A stretch of DNA of 64,000 bases from assembly GCA_963742305.1 (NCBI GenBank), contig CAVULN010000047.1, forward strand, positions 1 through 64,000, written 5' to 3'. The position numbers and the translations under genes were made by a program. The stretch's first letter is position 1; every line of letters begins with the position of its first letter. This DNA is from Roseiarcus sp963742305. Lineage in GTDB: Bacteria > Pseudomonadota > Alphaproteobacteria > Rhizobiales > Beijerinckiaceae. Below the pieces are notes generated by a model. That model saw only the letters and a list, made by a program, of their open reading frames with translations, had not been told where the DNA came from and ran no database searches. Positions 1 through 8,413 of the stretch are shown here, in pieces.

Positions 1-15
1 GGCAGGCTTCGGCGA

Positions 16-1182
16 TCAACGCCTCCGCGCCGCGAAACGCGGAAAGCTTGACCGGGGGAACGCCGGGCCGGCGCCCGACGCCGCGATTGTCGCGCCGTCA
101 TGGACGAGATCGCAAAAGCGCGCGCGTGGGATGAGGGTCCGGCCTGAAGCCGGCAGTTGCAGCGTCCGGGCGTGAGTTGCGCTCAGCGTCAGGTTCTGGT
201 CCGCCGCGGCCGGCTTCGGCTCCTCGCCCGTCTTGAGATTGCCCGTCGTCGCTTCCGCCTCGATCACCCCGCCGCCGCGCCGATAGCGGAGCGCGACCTC
301 GACCGTGGCCGCCCCTCCCGCGACCGGCGTCGCGAGGCTCGCCTCGGTGAGATCGGCGCGGGGCTCACCGCTGCCGAAGGCGCGGCCGTTGAGGCCGTTC
401 GCGCCGCGGGTCACGATCGGCTCGGCGGCGTCGAGCGCGAGCGTGGCGAGCCGCGACGCCTTGAGTTCGTCGAGGCTCAGCCAGCGGACGCTGGCGGCGG
501 GCGTCTTGCGCATGAGCGCCATCACCGGCTCGCTGACCCCCATCGCCGCAAGATAGGTCTGGGCCACAGTGTCGACTCCCTGCTGCTCGTAGAACTTCCG
601 GGTCGTTGTGAGATGGGCCGCGCCTTCGATCTCTCTCACGGTGGTGGTGGTCTGATGCACGCCGATCAGGGCCTTGGGGCCGGCGAGACGTTCGACCCCG
701 CCGGCGAGCACAAACACGCAGGCCGAGGCGCAGGTCGCCCCGCCGGCGATCGCCTTGGCCGGACCGTCCGGGCATTTCGGCGCGGCTTCCGGACAGTTCA
801 TGATCAGGGTCCTGGCGACGGCGACCGCGAGGCCCTTGGCGCGAATGAGTTCGCCCATGGCCAGCGCGTCGGCAACCGAGCCGCCCGGCGAATGGATGAG
901 GACCGGCAGCCGCCGGCCATTCAGCCTCTCGACCGCTTCCTTGAACGCCCTCGCCGAGCCGCGCTCGATCCGGCCCTCGGCTGACAGCCATTCGGGGCAA
1001 TCCGGCGCACAGGCCGGATCGGCGCTCCTGACATGCGTGAAACGCATCGGCGGCGGGCGCCCGCGAGCCGGCGCCCTGAGGTCCGCGGAGGCCGGAACGC
1101 TCGCCGCGATGAGGGCGGCAAGCGCGAGGGCGCCCGCCCGCGGCGTTCGCGCCCTACGAGGCAACCTTATGACTCGCCGCAC
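16..1182 (-). CDS. Exported ClpP/crotonase-fold protein (COG3904-like)
   Basis: Probable periplasmic or membrane-anchored protein of unknown substrate with a ClpP-like serine-protease fold. After an Arg-rich n-region and hydrophobic stretch (ALALAALIAASVPASA) resembling a signal peptide, the body has the ClpP-type blocks HSPGGSVADALAMG, then GATCASACVF (the Ser is the likely nucleophile) and GVH. The C-terminal 130 residues have no motif I recognise. An ATG at 1239 would overlap the upstream EcsC gene by 86 bp; I prefer the GTG at 1182, which still overlaps by 29 bp, but its G-rich stretch sits too close to be a good ribosome site, so the start is uncertain. Family fold known; role inferred only. 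Confidence 0.65.
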   Translation of the reverse strand: MRRVIRLPRRARTPRAGALALAALIAASVPASADLRAPARGRPPPMRFTHVRSADPACAPDCPEWLSAEGRIERGSARAFKEAVERLNGRRLPVLIHSPGGSVADALAMGELIRAKGLAVAVARTLIMNCPEAAPKCPDGPAKAIAGGATCASACVFVLAGGVERLAGPKALIGVHQTTTTVREIEGAAHLTTTRKFYEQQGVDTVAQTYLAAMGVSEPVMALMRKTPAASVRWLSLDELKASRLATLALDAAEPIVTRGANGLNGRAFGSGEPRADLTEASLATPVAGGAATVEVALRYRRGGGVIEAEATTGNLKTGEEPKPAAADQNLTLSATHARTLQLPASGRTLIPRARFCDLVHDGATIAASGAGPAFPRSSFPRFAARRR

Positions 1183-1999
1183 GCTCCCCCCGCTCGCCCC
1201 GCAGGCGCCGGTATTCGAACGCGACCAGACTGGCCCCATGCCGGCGCTCGAGGCGACGCACGATGAAATGCCCGCGGGCGAGCGTCTGGAAATGGTCGGC
1301 GAAGGCGGCGTTGACCGCCGCCCCGCCGAGCGCGCCCAGGATCGGCGCGGCCTGCGCCGCCAGCTTCTCGCTCACCGCGACGCCGAAGCGCGTGGCGATC
1401 AGCGACATCAGCCGGGCGATGGCCGGCGCGGACTGGGCGGCGACCCCCTCGGCGGCGACGAAGCGCGCGCTGTCGGTGACCGCCTTGGCGAGCGCGGCCC
1501 GGACGGCGAAATACCCGCTCTCGAACGCCGCCTCCCCCGCCTGGCCGCCGAGCGCGAACACTTCGACGCAGGCGAAAGCGGCGCCAGGCGCGCTCAGGTC
1601 CTCTCCTTCCTCGCGCGCGATCTCGGCGATCGAGCGCAGAAGGATGGCGGTCGAGACCGGCAGTTCGACCGGCAGCGCGGCGAGGCCCAGCGCGCCTCCG
1701 ACCGCGCCCGAGGCGGCGGCGGCGAACTTGTGCGCGCGGTTGGCGGGCCTGGCCGGCGCGTTGAGATCGAGCGTGCGGAGCGCGAGCCTGAACGCGCCTC
1801 GCAGGGCGGCCTCGCTCGCCTGCGCGATCACGCGGCGCGCGAGAGGCGGCATGGCGCGACCCAGCATTCCGACCGGGCGCCCGATCGCATCGGTCAGGCG
1901 ATGGGCGAAGCTCGTCCCTTCGAGACAGTCCACCGCCCGCCTTAAATCCGCGGTCTCCCCGGCCGTCAGCCGCGCCGGCATGAACTCGATGGTCGCCAT
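1154..1999 (-). CDS. EcsC family protein
   Basis: Similar to the EcsC family, named after the third gene of the Bacillus ecs ABC locus; the biochemical function is unknown. The sequence opens MATIEFMPARLTAGETADLRRAV and has a Gly/Ala-rich amphipathic middle (SGAVGGALGLAALPVELPVSTAIL) that could associate with membrane. An in-frame start at 2077 exists, but the ATG at 1999 is preferred because EcsC similarity begins there and GAGG lies upstream. It is immediately upstream of, and overlaps, the exported ClpP-like gene, suggesting co-transcription. Confidence 0.7.
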   Translation of the reverse strand: MATIEFMPARLTAGETADLRRAVDCLEGTSFAHRLTDAIGRPVGMLGRAMPPLARRVIAQASEAALRGAFRLALRTLDLNAPARPANRAHKFAAAASGAVGGALGLAALPVELPVSTAILLRSIAEIAREEGEDLSAPGAAFACVEVFALGGQAGEAAFESGYFAVRAALAKAVTDSARFVAAEGVAAQSAPAIARLMSLIATRFGVAVSEKLAAQAAPILGALGGAAVNAAFADHFQTLARGHFIVRRLERRHGASLVAFEYRRLRGERGERAASHKVAS

Positions 2000-2087
2000 G
2001 GGAAGCGCCTCATGGAAAGCGCGGCCAATTCCGCGTCCCCAGCCTCGCAGATATGGGGCGTCGAAGCCCGCGGCCAAACCCCGCTTT

Positions 2088-2912
2088 TCAGACGAAGGCG
2101 ATGATTCCCAGGCTGACGACGCCCGCCGCCCAGCAATAATAGGCGAACGGGCTCATCGCCTCGAACTCGTGCTTGTTGAAATAGCGCATCAGGACCACGA
2201 GGCTCAGATAGGCGACAATGCCCGCGACCACTCCGGACAGGACCGCCATCGGCCCCAGCGTCGCGCCCTCCTTGAGGAGTTTCGGCGCCTCATGGACATT
2301 GGCGGCGAGAATGATCGGCGCGCCCATCAGGAACGAGAACCGCGCCGCCTCCGCGTGCCTCAGCCCCGCCACCACGCCGGCGACGATCGTCGAGCCGGAG
2401 CGCGAGATCCCGGGAATCAGCGCGAGGCACTGCGCGACGCCGACCGCCAGAGCCCCCTTCCAGTTGAGCTGTTCGACCCTGCCCGTCGAAGCCTCGCCGA
2501 CCCGGTCGCCGAAATAGAGCAGGAAGCCGTTGACGATCAGGAACGCGGCGGCGATCGCCGGCGCGGCGAATATGTCGCCCAGGAGCTTGCGGAAGAGCGC
2601 GCCGACCACCACCGCCGGAATGGTCGCCAGAACCACGTGGAAGAAGGTCCTCCGGCCCGCGGCCGCGCCGCTTCCCGACCCGCCGATGAGGGAGCGCGCG
2701 AAATTGAGCCAGTCGCGCCAGAAGAAGATGAACAGCGCAATCGAGGTGCCCAGATGCATGACCACGAGGTAGGCCAGCCAGTCCGGAGCCTTGAGGTCGA
2801 TCCCCCAGTTGAGAAGCCGCGGCAGGATGACGGCATGGCCGAGGCTCGAGACCGGGAAAAGCTCGGTCACGCCCTGCAGCACGGCCATGAGGATCGCTTG
2901 AAGTGCGGTCAC
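2088..2912 (-). CDS. uppP: Undecaprenyl-diphosphatase UppP (BacA)
   Basis: Dephosphorylates undecaprenyl pyrophosphate at the inner membrane to recycle the lipid carrier of cell-wall synthesis; overexpression of the family gives bacitracin resistance. The 274-residue length is normal. The N-terminal motif QGVTELFPVSSLGH (about residues 13-26) and the second motif IPGISRSGSTI (about 165-175), the two catalytic signatures, are both present, and the rest is a series of hydrophobic helices. It stands alone between the DsbA-like gene and EcsC on the same strand. Confidence 0.95.
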   Translation of the reverse strand: MTALQAILMAVLQGVTELFPVSSLGHAVILPRLLNWGIDLKAPDWLAYLVVMHLGTSIALFIFFWRDWLNFARSLIGGSGSGAAAGRRTFFHVVLATIPAVVVGALFRKLLGDIFAAPAIAAAFLIVNGFLLYFGDRVGEASTGRVEQLNWKGALAVGVAQCLALIPGISRSGSTIVAGVVAGLRHAEAARFSFLMGAPIILAANVHEAPKLLKEGATLGPMAVLSGVVAGIVAYLSLVVLMRYFNKHEFEAMSPFAYYCWAAGVVSLGIIAFV

Positions 2913-2992
2913 GATGGCCCCCGCCGGTCAATCAGAATGACGCCCGACAGGGGCTTTCACAAGGCTACGCTCGGCAAACGCGGGCGCCGCGT

Positions 2993-3757
2993 TCAGCAGG
3001 TCGCGTGCCCGCACTTATGGACGGATTCGACCTTGTCCCTGAGCTGGTCATAGCCGACCGCGCCGACAACCACATCCTGGCCCACGACGAAGGTCGGCGT
3101 GCCGTTGATCTGCAGCGCATCGGCGAGCTGCATGACCTGGCTCAACCCTGCCTTGACGTCGGGGCTCTCCATGTCCTTGGCGAGCTTGTCCATGTCGAGG
3201 CCGAGCTCGCGGGCGACCGCCAGCGCCTGGTCCTTGCCGACCGGGCCGTGGGTCGCGAGCAGCTTGGAGTGGAAAGCCCAGAACTTGTCGCCCGGCAATT
3301 GGTTGCGCGCGGCGGAAGCGACTTTCGCGGCTTCGACCGAGCCTGGCCCCAGGACAGGATAGTCCTTCAGGACCACCTTGAGATTCGGGTCCTCCTTCAT
3401 CAGCTTGGCGACGTCCGGCAGCGCGCCCTTGCAGAAGTGGCAGTTGTAGTCGAAGAATTCGACCAGCGTCGCGCTCGCCTTCGGATTGCCGATCGTCGCC
3501 TGATATTTCGAGTTGAAGAGGGCGCTGGACTCGGTGGCCACGACCTTCTGGCGCTCCGCCTCGGCGGCGTCCTTGTCGTGCTTGTCGAGCGCTTCGATCG
3601 CCGCCCGCAGGACGTCCGGATTGTTGACCAGATAATCCTTGATGAACGCGCCCAGTTCCTGTTTCTGCGCCGGGGTGAATTCGTCGGCGCTCGCGGGCGC
3701 GCCCAGGCATGCGATCCCGAGGAAGGCTGCGCCAGCTAAGGCCATGATGAGCTTCAT
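2993..3757 (-). CDS. DsbA-family periplasmic thiol oxidoreductase
   Basis: A thioredoxin-fold protein acting on protein disulfides in the periplasm. From the ATG at 3757 it has a signal peptide (MKLIMALAGAAFLGIACLGAPASA), a helical N-terminal region of about 65 residues as in Com1/BdbD-type proteins, then the active site CHFC (Cys106, Cys109) after VEFFDY and the cis-proline loop NGTPTFVVG. The longer reading frame to 3811 would run into the inverted repeat after dnaB and lacks a signal peptide at its start, so it was rejected. The C-terminus carries two more Cys residues (KCGHATC). Whether it is a DsbA oxidase or a DsbC/ScsC-like isomerase cannot be told. Confidence 0.85.
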   Translation of the reverse strand: MKLIMALAGAAFLGIACLGAPASADEFTPAQKQELGAFIKDYLVNNPDVLRAAIEALDKHDKDAAEAERQKVVATESSALFNSKYQATIGNPKASATLVEFFDYNCHFCKGALPDVAKLMKEDPNLKVVLKDYPVLGPGSVEAAKVASAARNQLPGDKFWAFHSKLLATHGPVGKDQALAVARELGLDMDKLAKDMESPDVKAGLSQVMQLADALQINGTPTFVVGQDVVVGAVGYDQLRDKVESVHKCGHATC

Positions 3758-3777
3758 ACGATTTTCCAGACTGCGCG

Positions 3778-3812
3778 CTTGAGAGCGCCCGTTCGGGCGG
3801 CGCGCTCTCAAG
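3778..3812. terminator. Large inverted repeat between dnaB and the DsbA-like gene
   Basis: CTTGAGAGCGC (3778-3788) is perfectly complementary to GCGCTCTCAAG (3802-3812), with an inner CCC/GGG pairing in the 13-nt loop. It lies between the dnaB stop (3854) and the next start (3757). There is no clear U-run on the minus strand, so it may be a terminator, an mRNA-stabilising stem or an operator; a terminator of dnaB is my guess. Confidence 0.5.
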
Positions 3813-3853
3813 CGCCGACGATTGCAGCTTTGTTATGTCAGCCGGACCCCACC

Positions 3854-5338
3854 TTACCGGATTTCCGGGATCGTGTCTTCCCGGGCGAGGGTGCTGAACC
3901 GGGTCACTTCTGCGTCAAACTGCAGTTCGACCGTTCCGGTCGGCCCGTGACGCTGCTTGCCGATGATGACCTCCGCCCGGCCATGGGCGTTCTCCATCTG
4001 CGCCATCCAGGCGATATGCTCCTCGGTGCCGGGGCGCGGCTCGCGGTTCTTGAGGTAATATTCCTCGCGATAGACGAACAGGACCACGTCCGCGTCCTGC
4101 TCGATCGACCCCGATTTGCGCAAATCCGAAAGCTGCGGGCGCTTGTCGTCGCGCTGCTCGACCTGGCGGGAAAGCTGGGAGCAAGCCAGGATGGGAATGT
4201 TGAGCTCCTTGGCCAGCGCCTTGAGGCCGGTGGTGATCTCGGTCAGTTCCTGCACCCGGTTGTCGGCGCGCATCTTCGAGCCGGCGAGAAGCTGGAGATA
4301 GTCGACGACCAGGAGGTCGAGCCCTCGCTGGCGCTTGAGACGGCGAGCGCGCGCTGTCAACTGGGCGATCGAGACCCCGCCGGTCTGGTCGATATAGAGC
4401 GGGACCTGCTGCATCTCGCGGACCGCCTCCGCGACGTGGTGGAAATCGGCTTCCGTGATGTCGCCGCGGCGGATCTTGTAGGAGGCGACGCCTGACTGCT
4501 CGGCGATGATGCGGGTCGCGAGCTGTTCGGCCGACATTTCGAGCGAAAAGACCCCGACGACGCCGCCATTCGCCGCCTCGATCGCGCCGTCGGCGCGCGT
4601 CCGCGGTTCGTAGGTCCTGGCGATGTTGAAGGCGATGTTGGTGGCGAGCGCGGTCTTCCCCATGCCCGGACGGCCGGCGAGGATCACGAGATCGGAGGCC
4701 TGCAGGCCGCCCATGTAGCGGTCGAGATCGGTGAGGCCGGTCGCAATTCCGCTCAGCGACCCGTCGCGCTCGTAGGCCCTCGCGGCCATGTCGACCGCCG
4801 TCTTCAGCGCTTCGGAGAAGCGTTGAAAGCCGCCGTCGTACCGCCCCGCCTCGGCGATCTGGTAGAGGCGCCGCTCGGCCTCCTCGATCTGCTCGCGCGG
4901 GCTCGAATTGACCGGCGCGTCATAGGCGACGTTGACCACGTCCTCGCCGATCGAAATGAGTTCCCGCCGCATCGCCAGATCGTAGACGCCGCGGCCATAG
5001 TCGTAGGCGTTGATGATGGTGGTCGCTTCGCTGGCGAGGCGGGCGAGATATTGCGGCACCGTCACGCCGCCGAGGTCATGGTCGCCAAGGAACGTCTTGA
5101 GCGTGACCGGCGTCGCGAGCTTGCCCGCCCGGATGAGCGAGCCCGCGACCTCGAAGATCCTGCGGTGAATCTCCTCGACGAAATGCTCGCTTCTGAGAAA
5201 GTCGGACACCCGGTCGAACGCGTCGTTGTTGATCAGGATCGCGCCGAGCAGCGCCTGCTCGGCCTCGAGATTGTGCGGCGGCGTGCGATAGGGGCGTTGT
5301 TCGGCCTGGCGCTGCGGGAATTGCTCGATGGTCGCCAT
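3854..5338 (-). CDS. dnaB: Replicative DNA helicase DnaB
   Basis: Hexameric 5'-3' replication-fork helicase. The N-terminal domain opens PPHNLEAEQALLGAIL; the RecA-like C-terminal domain has Walker A AGRPGMGKTALA, the DnaB block VFSLEMSAEQLATRI, Walker B LLVVDYLQLL and the downstream SQLSRQVEQRDDKRP motif, giving about 494 residues. I use the ATG at 5338 (MATIEQFPQRQ) with GGAG upstream; the 14-residue longer reading has no added support. The usual alphaproteobacterial neighbours (rplI upstream, alr/radA downstream) are absent here. Confidence 0.95.
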   Translation of the reverse strand: MATIEQFPQRQAEQRPYRTPPHNLEAEQALLGAILINNDAFDRVSDFLRSEHFVEEIHRRIFEVAGSLIRAGKLATPVTLKTFLGDHDLGGVTVPQYLARLASEATTIINAYDYGRGVYDLAMRRELISIGEDVVNVAYDAPVNSSPREQIEEAERRLYQIAEAGRYDGGFQRFSEALKTAVDMAARAYERDGSLSGIATGLTDLDRYMGGLQASDLVILAGRPGMGKTALATNIAFNIARTYEPRTRADGAIEAANGGVVGVFSLEMSAEQLATRIIAEQSGVASYKIRRGDITEADFHHVAEAVREMQQVPLYIDQTGGVSIAQLTARARRLKRQRGLDLLVVDYLQLLAGSKMRADNRVQELTEITTGLKALAKELNIPILACSQLSRQVEQRDDKRPQLSDLRKSGSIEQDADVVLFVYREEYYLKNREPRPGTEEHIAWMAQMENAHGRAEVIIGKQRHGPTGTVELQFDAEVTRFSTLAREDTIPEIR

Positions 5339-5645
5339 GGGCGTGCGTCTCCTGGGCCGGGGACTTGAGGAAAGAGCCAACGCGAGCGACGCGAATCAGG
5401 CGCGGGCGATCATGCGATGCCGAGCCGCGCTCCACAAGCGCGTGGCCTCCCCGTTTCGATTGCGCGCTTCGATCCCGCGCGTCCTTTAGCGCAATGCGCG
5501 GGGTCCCGGTGGCGGCGCTCGCACTTGTCCCCGCTATCCAAGGAGAGGAGTCTCAAGTCCATTCCGCGCTTGACTGTGTCATTCGAGCGCGGACGCGCGC
5601 CGCGTTGCGGCAGAGGGCGCGGAATTCGTTGATTTCGGCGGGTTT
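5339..5645. other. Intergenic region upstream of dnaB
   Basis: About 307 bp between the dnaB start and the 3' end of the nitronate monooxygenase-like gene, both on the minus strand. It should contain the dnaB promoter, but I see no convincing -35/-10 pair, RNA gene or conserved ORF. Confidence 0.4.
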
Positions 5646-6608
5646 CTAGCCGCAAATCGCGCGCTTGGCTTCCGCGTACTCGCGCTCGAGTTGCGCGACG
5701 AGTTCGGCGACAGGCGCAACCGTCTTGACCGCGCCGATGCCCTGGCCGCTTCCCCAGATGTCGCGCCAGGCCTTGGCTTTCGATCCCTCGCCGGAGGCGA
5801 AGCTCATCGTCTTCGCGTCGCGCTCGGGCAGGCTGTCGGGATCGAGGCCGGATTTGACGATCGACGGCTTGAGGTAATTGCCGAATACGCCGGTGAAGTA
5901 GGTCGAGCCGATGATGTCGGAGGCGTCGCCGTCGACGATCGCCTGCTTGTATTCGTCGACCGCGCGCGCTTCCGAGGTGGCGACGAAAGCCGAGCCGATA
6001 TAGGCGAGATCGGCGCCCATCACCTGGGCGGCGAGCACGGCCCGTCCGGTGGCGATCGCGCCCGACAGCAGCAGCGGCCCGTCGAACCAGGCGCGGATGT
6101 CCTGGATGAGCGCGAACGGCGAAACCGGCCCCGCATGGCCGCCCGCGCCCGCCGCAACCGCGATCAGGCCGTCGGCGCCTTTCTCGATCGCCTTGCGGGC
6201 GAAGCGATTGTTGATGATGTCGTGCAGGGTGATCCCGCCATATCCGTGCACGGCCTGGTTCACGTCCTCGCGCGCGCCAAGCGAAGTGATGACGATCGGC
6301 GCCTTCCACTTGACGGTCAGCGCCATGTCCTCTTTGAGCCGGGCGTTCGACTTGTGCACGATCTGGTTGACCGCGAAGGGCGCGGCGGGGCGATCGGGAT
6401 GGGCGCGGTCATGGGCGCCGAGCGCCTCGGTGATCTCGTGCAGCCATTCGTCGAGCTGGGAGATCGGCCGCGCGTTGAGCGCGGGGAACGCGCCGACGAT
6501 CCCCGCCTTGCATTGGGCGATCACCAGGGCCGGATGCGAGACGATGAACAGCGGCGCGCCGACGGCGGGGAGCCGAAGCCTGTCTTTGAGAATGTCCGGC
6601 AGCGCCAT
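5646..6608 (-). CDS. Nitronate monooxygenase / 2-nitropropane dioxygenase family
   Basis: FMN-dependent TIM-barrel enzyme of the NPD family; members oxidise alkyl nitronates, but the true substrate is often unknown. The protein of 320 residues starts MALPDILKDRLRLP at the ATG 6608. It contains the NPD blocks VSHPALVIAQCKAGIVGAFPALN, ADGLIAVAAGAGGHAG (phosphate/FMN loop), LLLSGAIATGRAVLAAQVMGADLAYIGSAF and a final KTVAPVAELVAQL helix. A 135-residue upstream extension of the frame is a shadow of rlmJ DNA and is dropped. Confidence 0.85.
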   Translation of the reverse strand: MALPDILKDRLRLPAVGAPLFIVSHPALVIAQCKAGIVGAFPALNARPISQLDEWLHEITEALGAHDRAHPDRPAAPFAVNQIVHKSNARLKEDMALTVKWKAPIVITSLGAREDVNQAVHGYGGITLHDIINNRFARKAIEKGADGLIAVAAGAGGHAGPVSPFALIQDIRAWFDGPLLLSGAIATGRAVLAAQVMGADLAYIGSAFVATSEARAVDEYKQAIVDGDASDIIGSTYFTGVFGNYLKPSIVKSGLDPDSLPERDAKTMSFASGEGSKAKAWRDIWGSGQGIGAVKTVAPVAELVAQLEREYAEAKRAICG

Positions 6609-6712
6609 CGAAGCCCTTTTGCTGTTCCCCGCGAGGACGCCCGCTGGCGCGCCGCGCGATCGTTCATATATAAACCGAATTGGTCGAGCCGAGCAAGGCT
6701 TGACCCCGGCGC

Positions 6713-7624
6713 TCACTTCGGCTCGGTCAGCCAGGCGACAAGATGCTTCCCCTTGCCGTCGCGGCCGAGAAGGTCCGCGAGCCACGGCATGAGCGCCCGC
6801 GCTTCGTCGAAAAGCGTATGCGGCGGATTGACGACGAGAAGCCCCGCACGTGCAAGAGGCTCCTGGCCATGCGCTCCGGCCGGTCCCGTTCCGACGTCGA
6901 GTTCGAGCCGGAGGATGTCGGGCCGGCCGAGCGCGGCGACCGAATTGAGAAAATGGGCGTCGGCGCGGGCTTCCCGGATCGGACGCCAGGCGATGTAAGT
7001 GCCGGCCGGCCATTTGCGCAAGGCGCGTCCGAGCGCGCGCTCGACTGCGGTCGCTTCGCCGGGCGCCTCGAACGGCGGGTCGATCAGGACGAGGCCCCGG
7101 CGCTCGTTCGGCGGCAAGTAAGCGTTGAGCGCGACATAGCCGTCCGTGCCCACGACGCTGAGCCGGCGGTCTCGCCCGAGCGCCGCGACAAGCGCCGCGC
7201 GCTCGTCCGGGTTCGCTTCTGAAAGCGCGATCCGGTCCTGCGGGCGCATGAGCGCCTGGGCGATCGCCGGCGAACCGGGATAGGCGAGCGGCCGTCCCTC
7301 CGCGTCATGCGCGCCGACGGCTTTGAGATAGGGGCGCAGGAGTTCGGCGACCGGCGCGGGCGGGGGCGTTGCGAGAAGGCGCGCGATCCCCTCGCGCCAT
7401 TCGGGCGAGCGCTTGGCCTGCGCGCTCGCAAGATCGTATCGGCCCGCCCCGGCGTGGGTGTCGATGAACCGGAACGGGCTCTCCTTGCGCGCCAGATAGA
7501 CGAGGATGCGGGCCAGCACGGCGTGCTTGAGCACGTCGGCGAAATTGCCGGCATGAAAGGCGTGGCGGTAGTTGATGGCTAAACCATTGGAATAATTTCG
7601 TAATTTAAATCGCGAGGTGGTCAC
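6713..7624 (-). CDS. rlmJ: 23S rRNA (adenine2030-N6)-methyltransferase RlmJ
   Basis: SAM-dependent methyltransferase that modifies A2030 of 23S rRNA. INYRHAFHAGNFADVLKHAVL is the family's N-terminal signature, followed by the SAM loop FIDTHAGAGRYDL and catalytic motif DPPFE (in LVLIDPPFEAPG). In homologues the protein begins MNYRHAFHAGNF, but here the Met codon is ATC (Ile), so the only start in frame is a GTG at 7624, which adds 16 residues from an unusually AT-rich stretch next to the IS5 remnant. The N-terminus may therefore have been altered by the insertion, or the ATC may be a base error. Confidence 0.85.
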   Translation of the reverse strand: MTTSRFKLRNYSNGLAINYRHAFHAGNFADVLKHAVLARILVYLARKESPFRFIDTHAGAGRYDLASAQAKRSPEWREGIARLLATPPPAPVAELLRPYLKAVGAHDAEGRPLAYPGSPAIAQALMRPQDRIALSEANPDERAALVAALGRDRRLSVVGTDGYVALNAYLPPNERRGLVLIDPPFEAPGEATAVERALGRALRKWPAGTYIAWRPIREARADAHFLNSVAALGRPDILRLELDVGTGPAGAHGQEPLARAGLLVVNPPHTLFDEARALMPWLADLLGRDGKGKHLVAWLTEPK

Positions 7625-7661
7625 GCTGTTAGCCGAGCTTACAGCGGACAGGAGATCACGA

Positions 7662-8406
7662 TTATAGGCTCTGATTCGCGGCCATCGGGTGGCTTTTGCC
7701 CGATGTGAGCAAAATTTTGTTTGCCTCAGAGTTTGTCCGAGAACATCCCGCGGGATTGCATAGTTTTCGCAGCATGAGGCGGATGGAGGCGAGGCGCAGG
7801 AAGGCGAGGGCCTTGTGGTCGCGACATTCCCAGTCCTTGGCCAGTCGTCGGCAGCGGCCGAGCCAAGCGAAGGTGCGTTCGACGATCCAGCGCTTGGGCA
7901 ATGCGACGAACCCTGTGGCTTGATCCGATCGCTTGACGATCTCGACGTTGACGCGCGCCAGAATCCGGTTCACCGCGCTCTGGAACTCCGGTCCCTGGTA
8001 GCCGCCGTCGGCATAGAGCTTGATCAGGAACGGAAAGCCGCCGAACAAGCTCGCCATCAGCAGCGCGCCGCCGTCGCGGTTCTGGACGTCGGCGGCATGC
8101 ACGATGGCGTGCATCAGCAGGCCCTGCGTATCGACAAGGATGTGGCGCTTCCTGCCCTTGATCTTCTTGCCTGCGTCGTAGCCCGTCGGATCAATCGCAG
8201 GCCCCCTTTTCCGCGCTCTTGACGCTCTGGCTGTCGATGATCGCGACGGTCGGGCTCGCCTCGCGCGAGGCGGCTTGGCGGCACTGCGCATAAAGCGCGT
8301 CGTGGATGCGATCGAGCGTGCCGTCCCAGCCCCACAGGTCGAAATAATCGTACAGCGTCGAGCGCGGCGGCAGGTCCTTAGCGATCGCCCGCCACTGACA
8401 GCCGGT
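7662..8406 (-). pseudogene. IS5-family transposase, C-terminal part (frameshifted)
   Basis: DDE transposase of the IS5/IS1031-like group. Reading from 8406, TGCQWRAIAKDLPPRS, DYFDLWGWDGTLDRIHDALY and IIDSQSVKSAEKG are in one frame; after a G-run near 8208 the frame changes and continues PAIDPTGYDAGKKIKGRKRHILVDTQGLL, then YADGGYQGPEF and the family end KRWIVERTFAWLGRCRRLAKDWE to the stop at 7662. The catalytic Asp residues (ILVDT, YADGGY) and Glu (VERTF) are visible. Interruption, 5' truncation and frameshift make it non-functional. Confidence 0.75.
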
Positions 8407-8413
8407 GCTCAGG
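8407..8413. repeat. Target-site duplication, left copy
   Basis: GCTCAGG directly abuts the left end of the IS481-like element and is repeated exactly at 9636-9642 at its right end; both lie in the IS5 transposase reading frame. Confidence 0.85.

Noticed and set aside
1033..3739. Long plus-strand frames opposite the EcsC, uppP and DsbA genes
   Set aside because: Antisense shadows caused by high GC at third codon positions; they lack motifs while the minus-strand proteins are well conserved.
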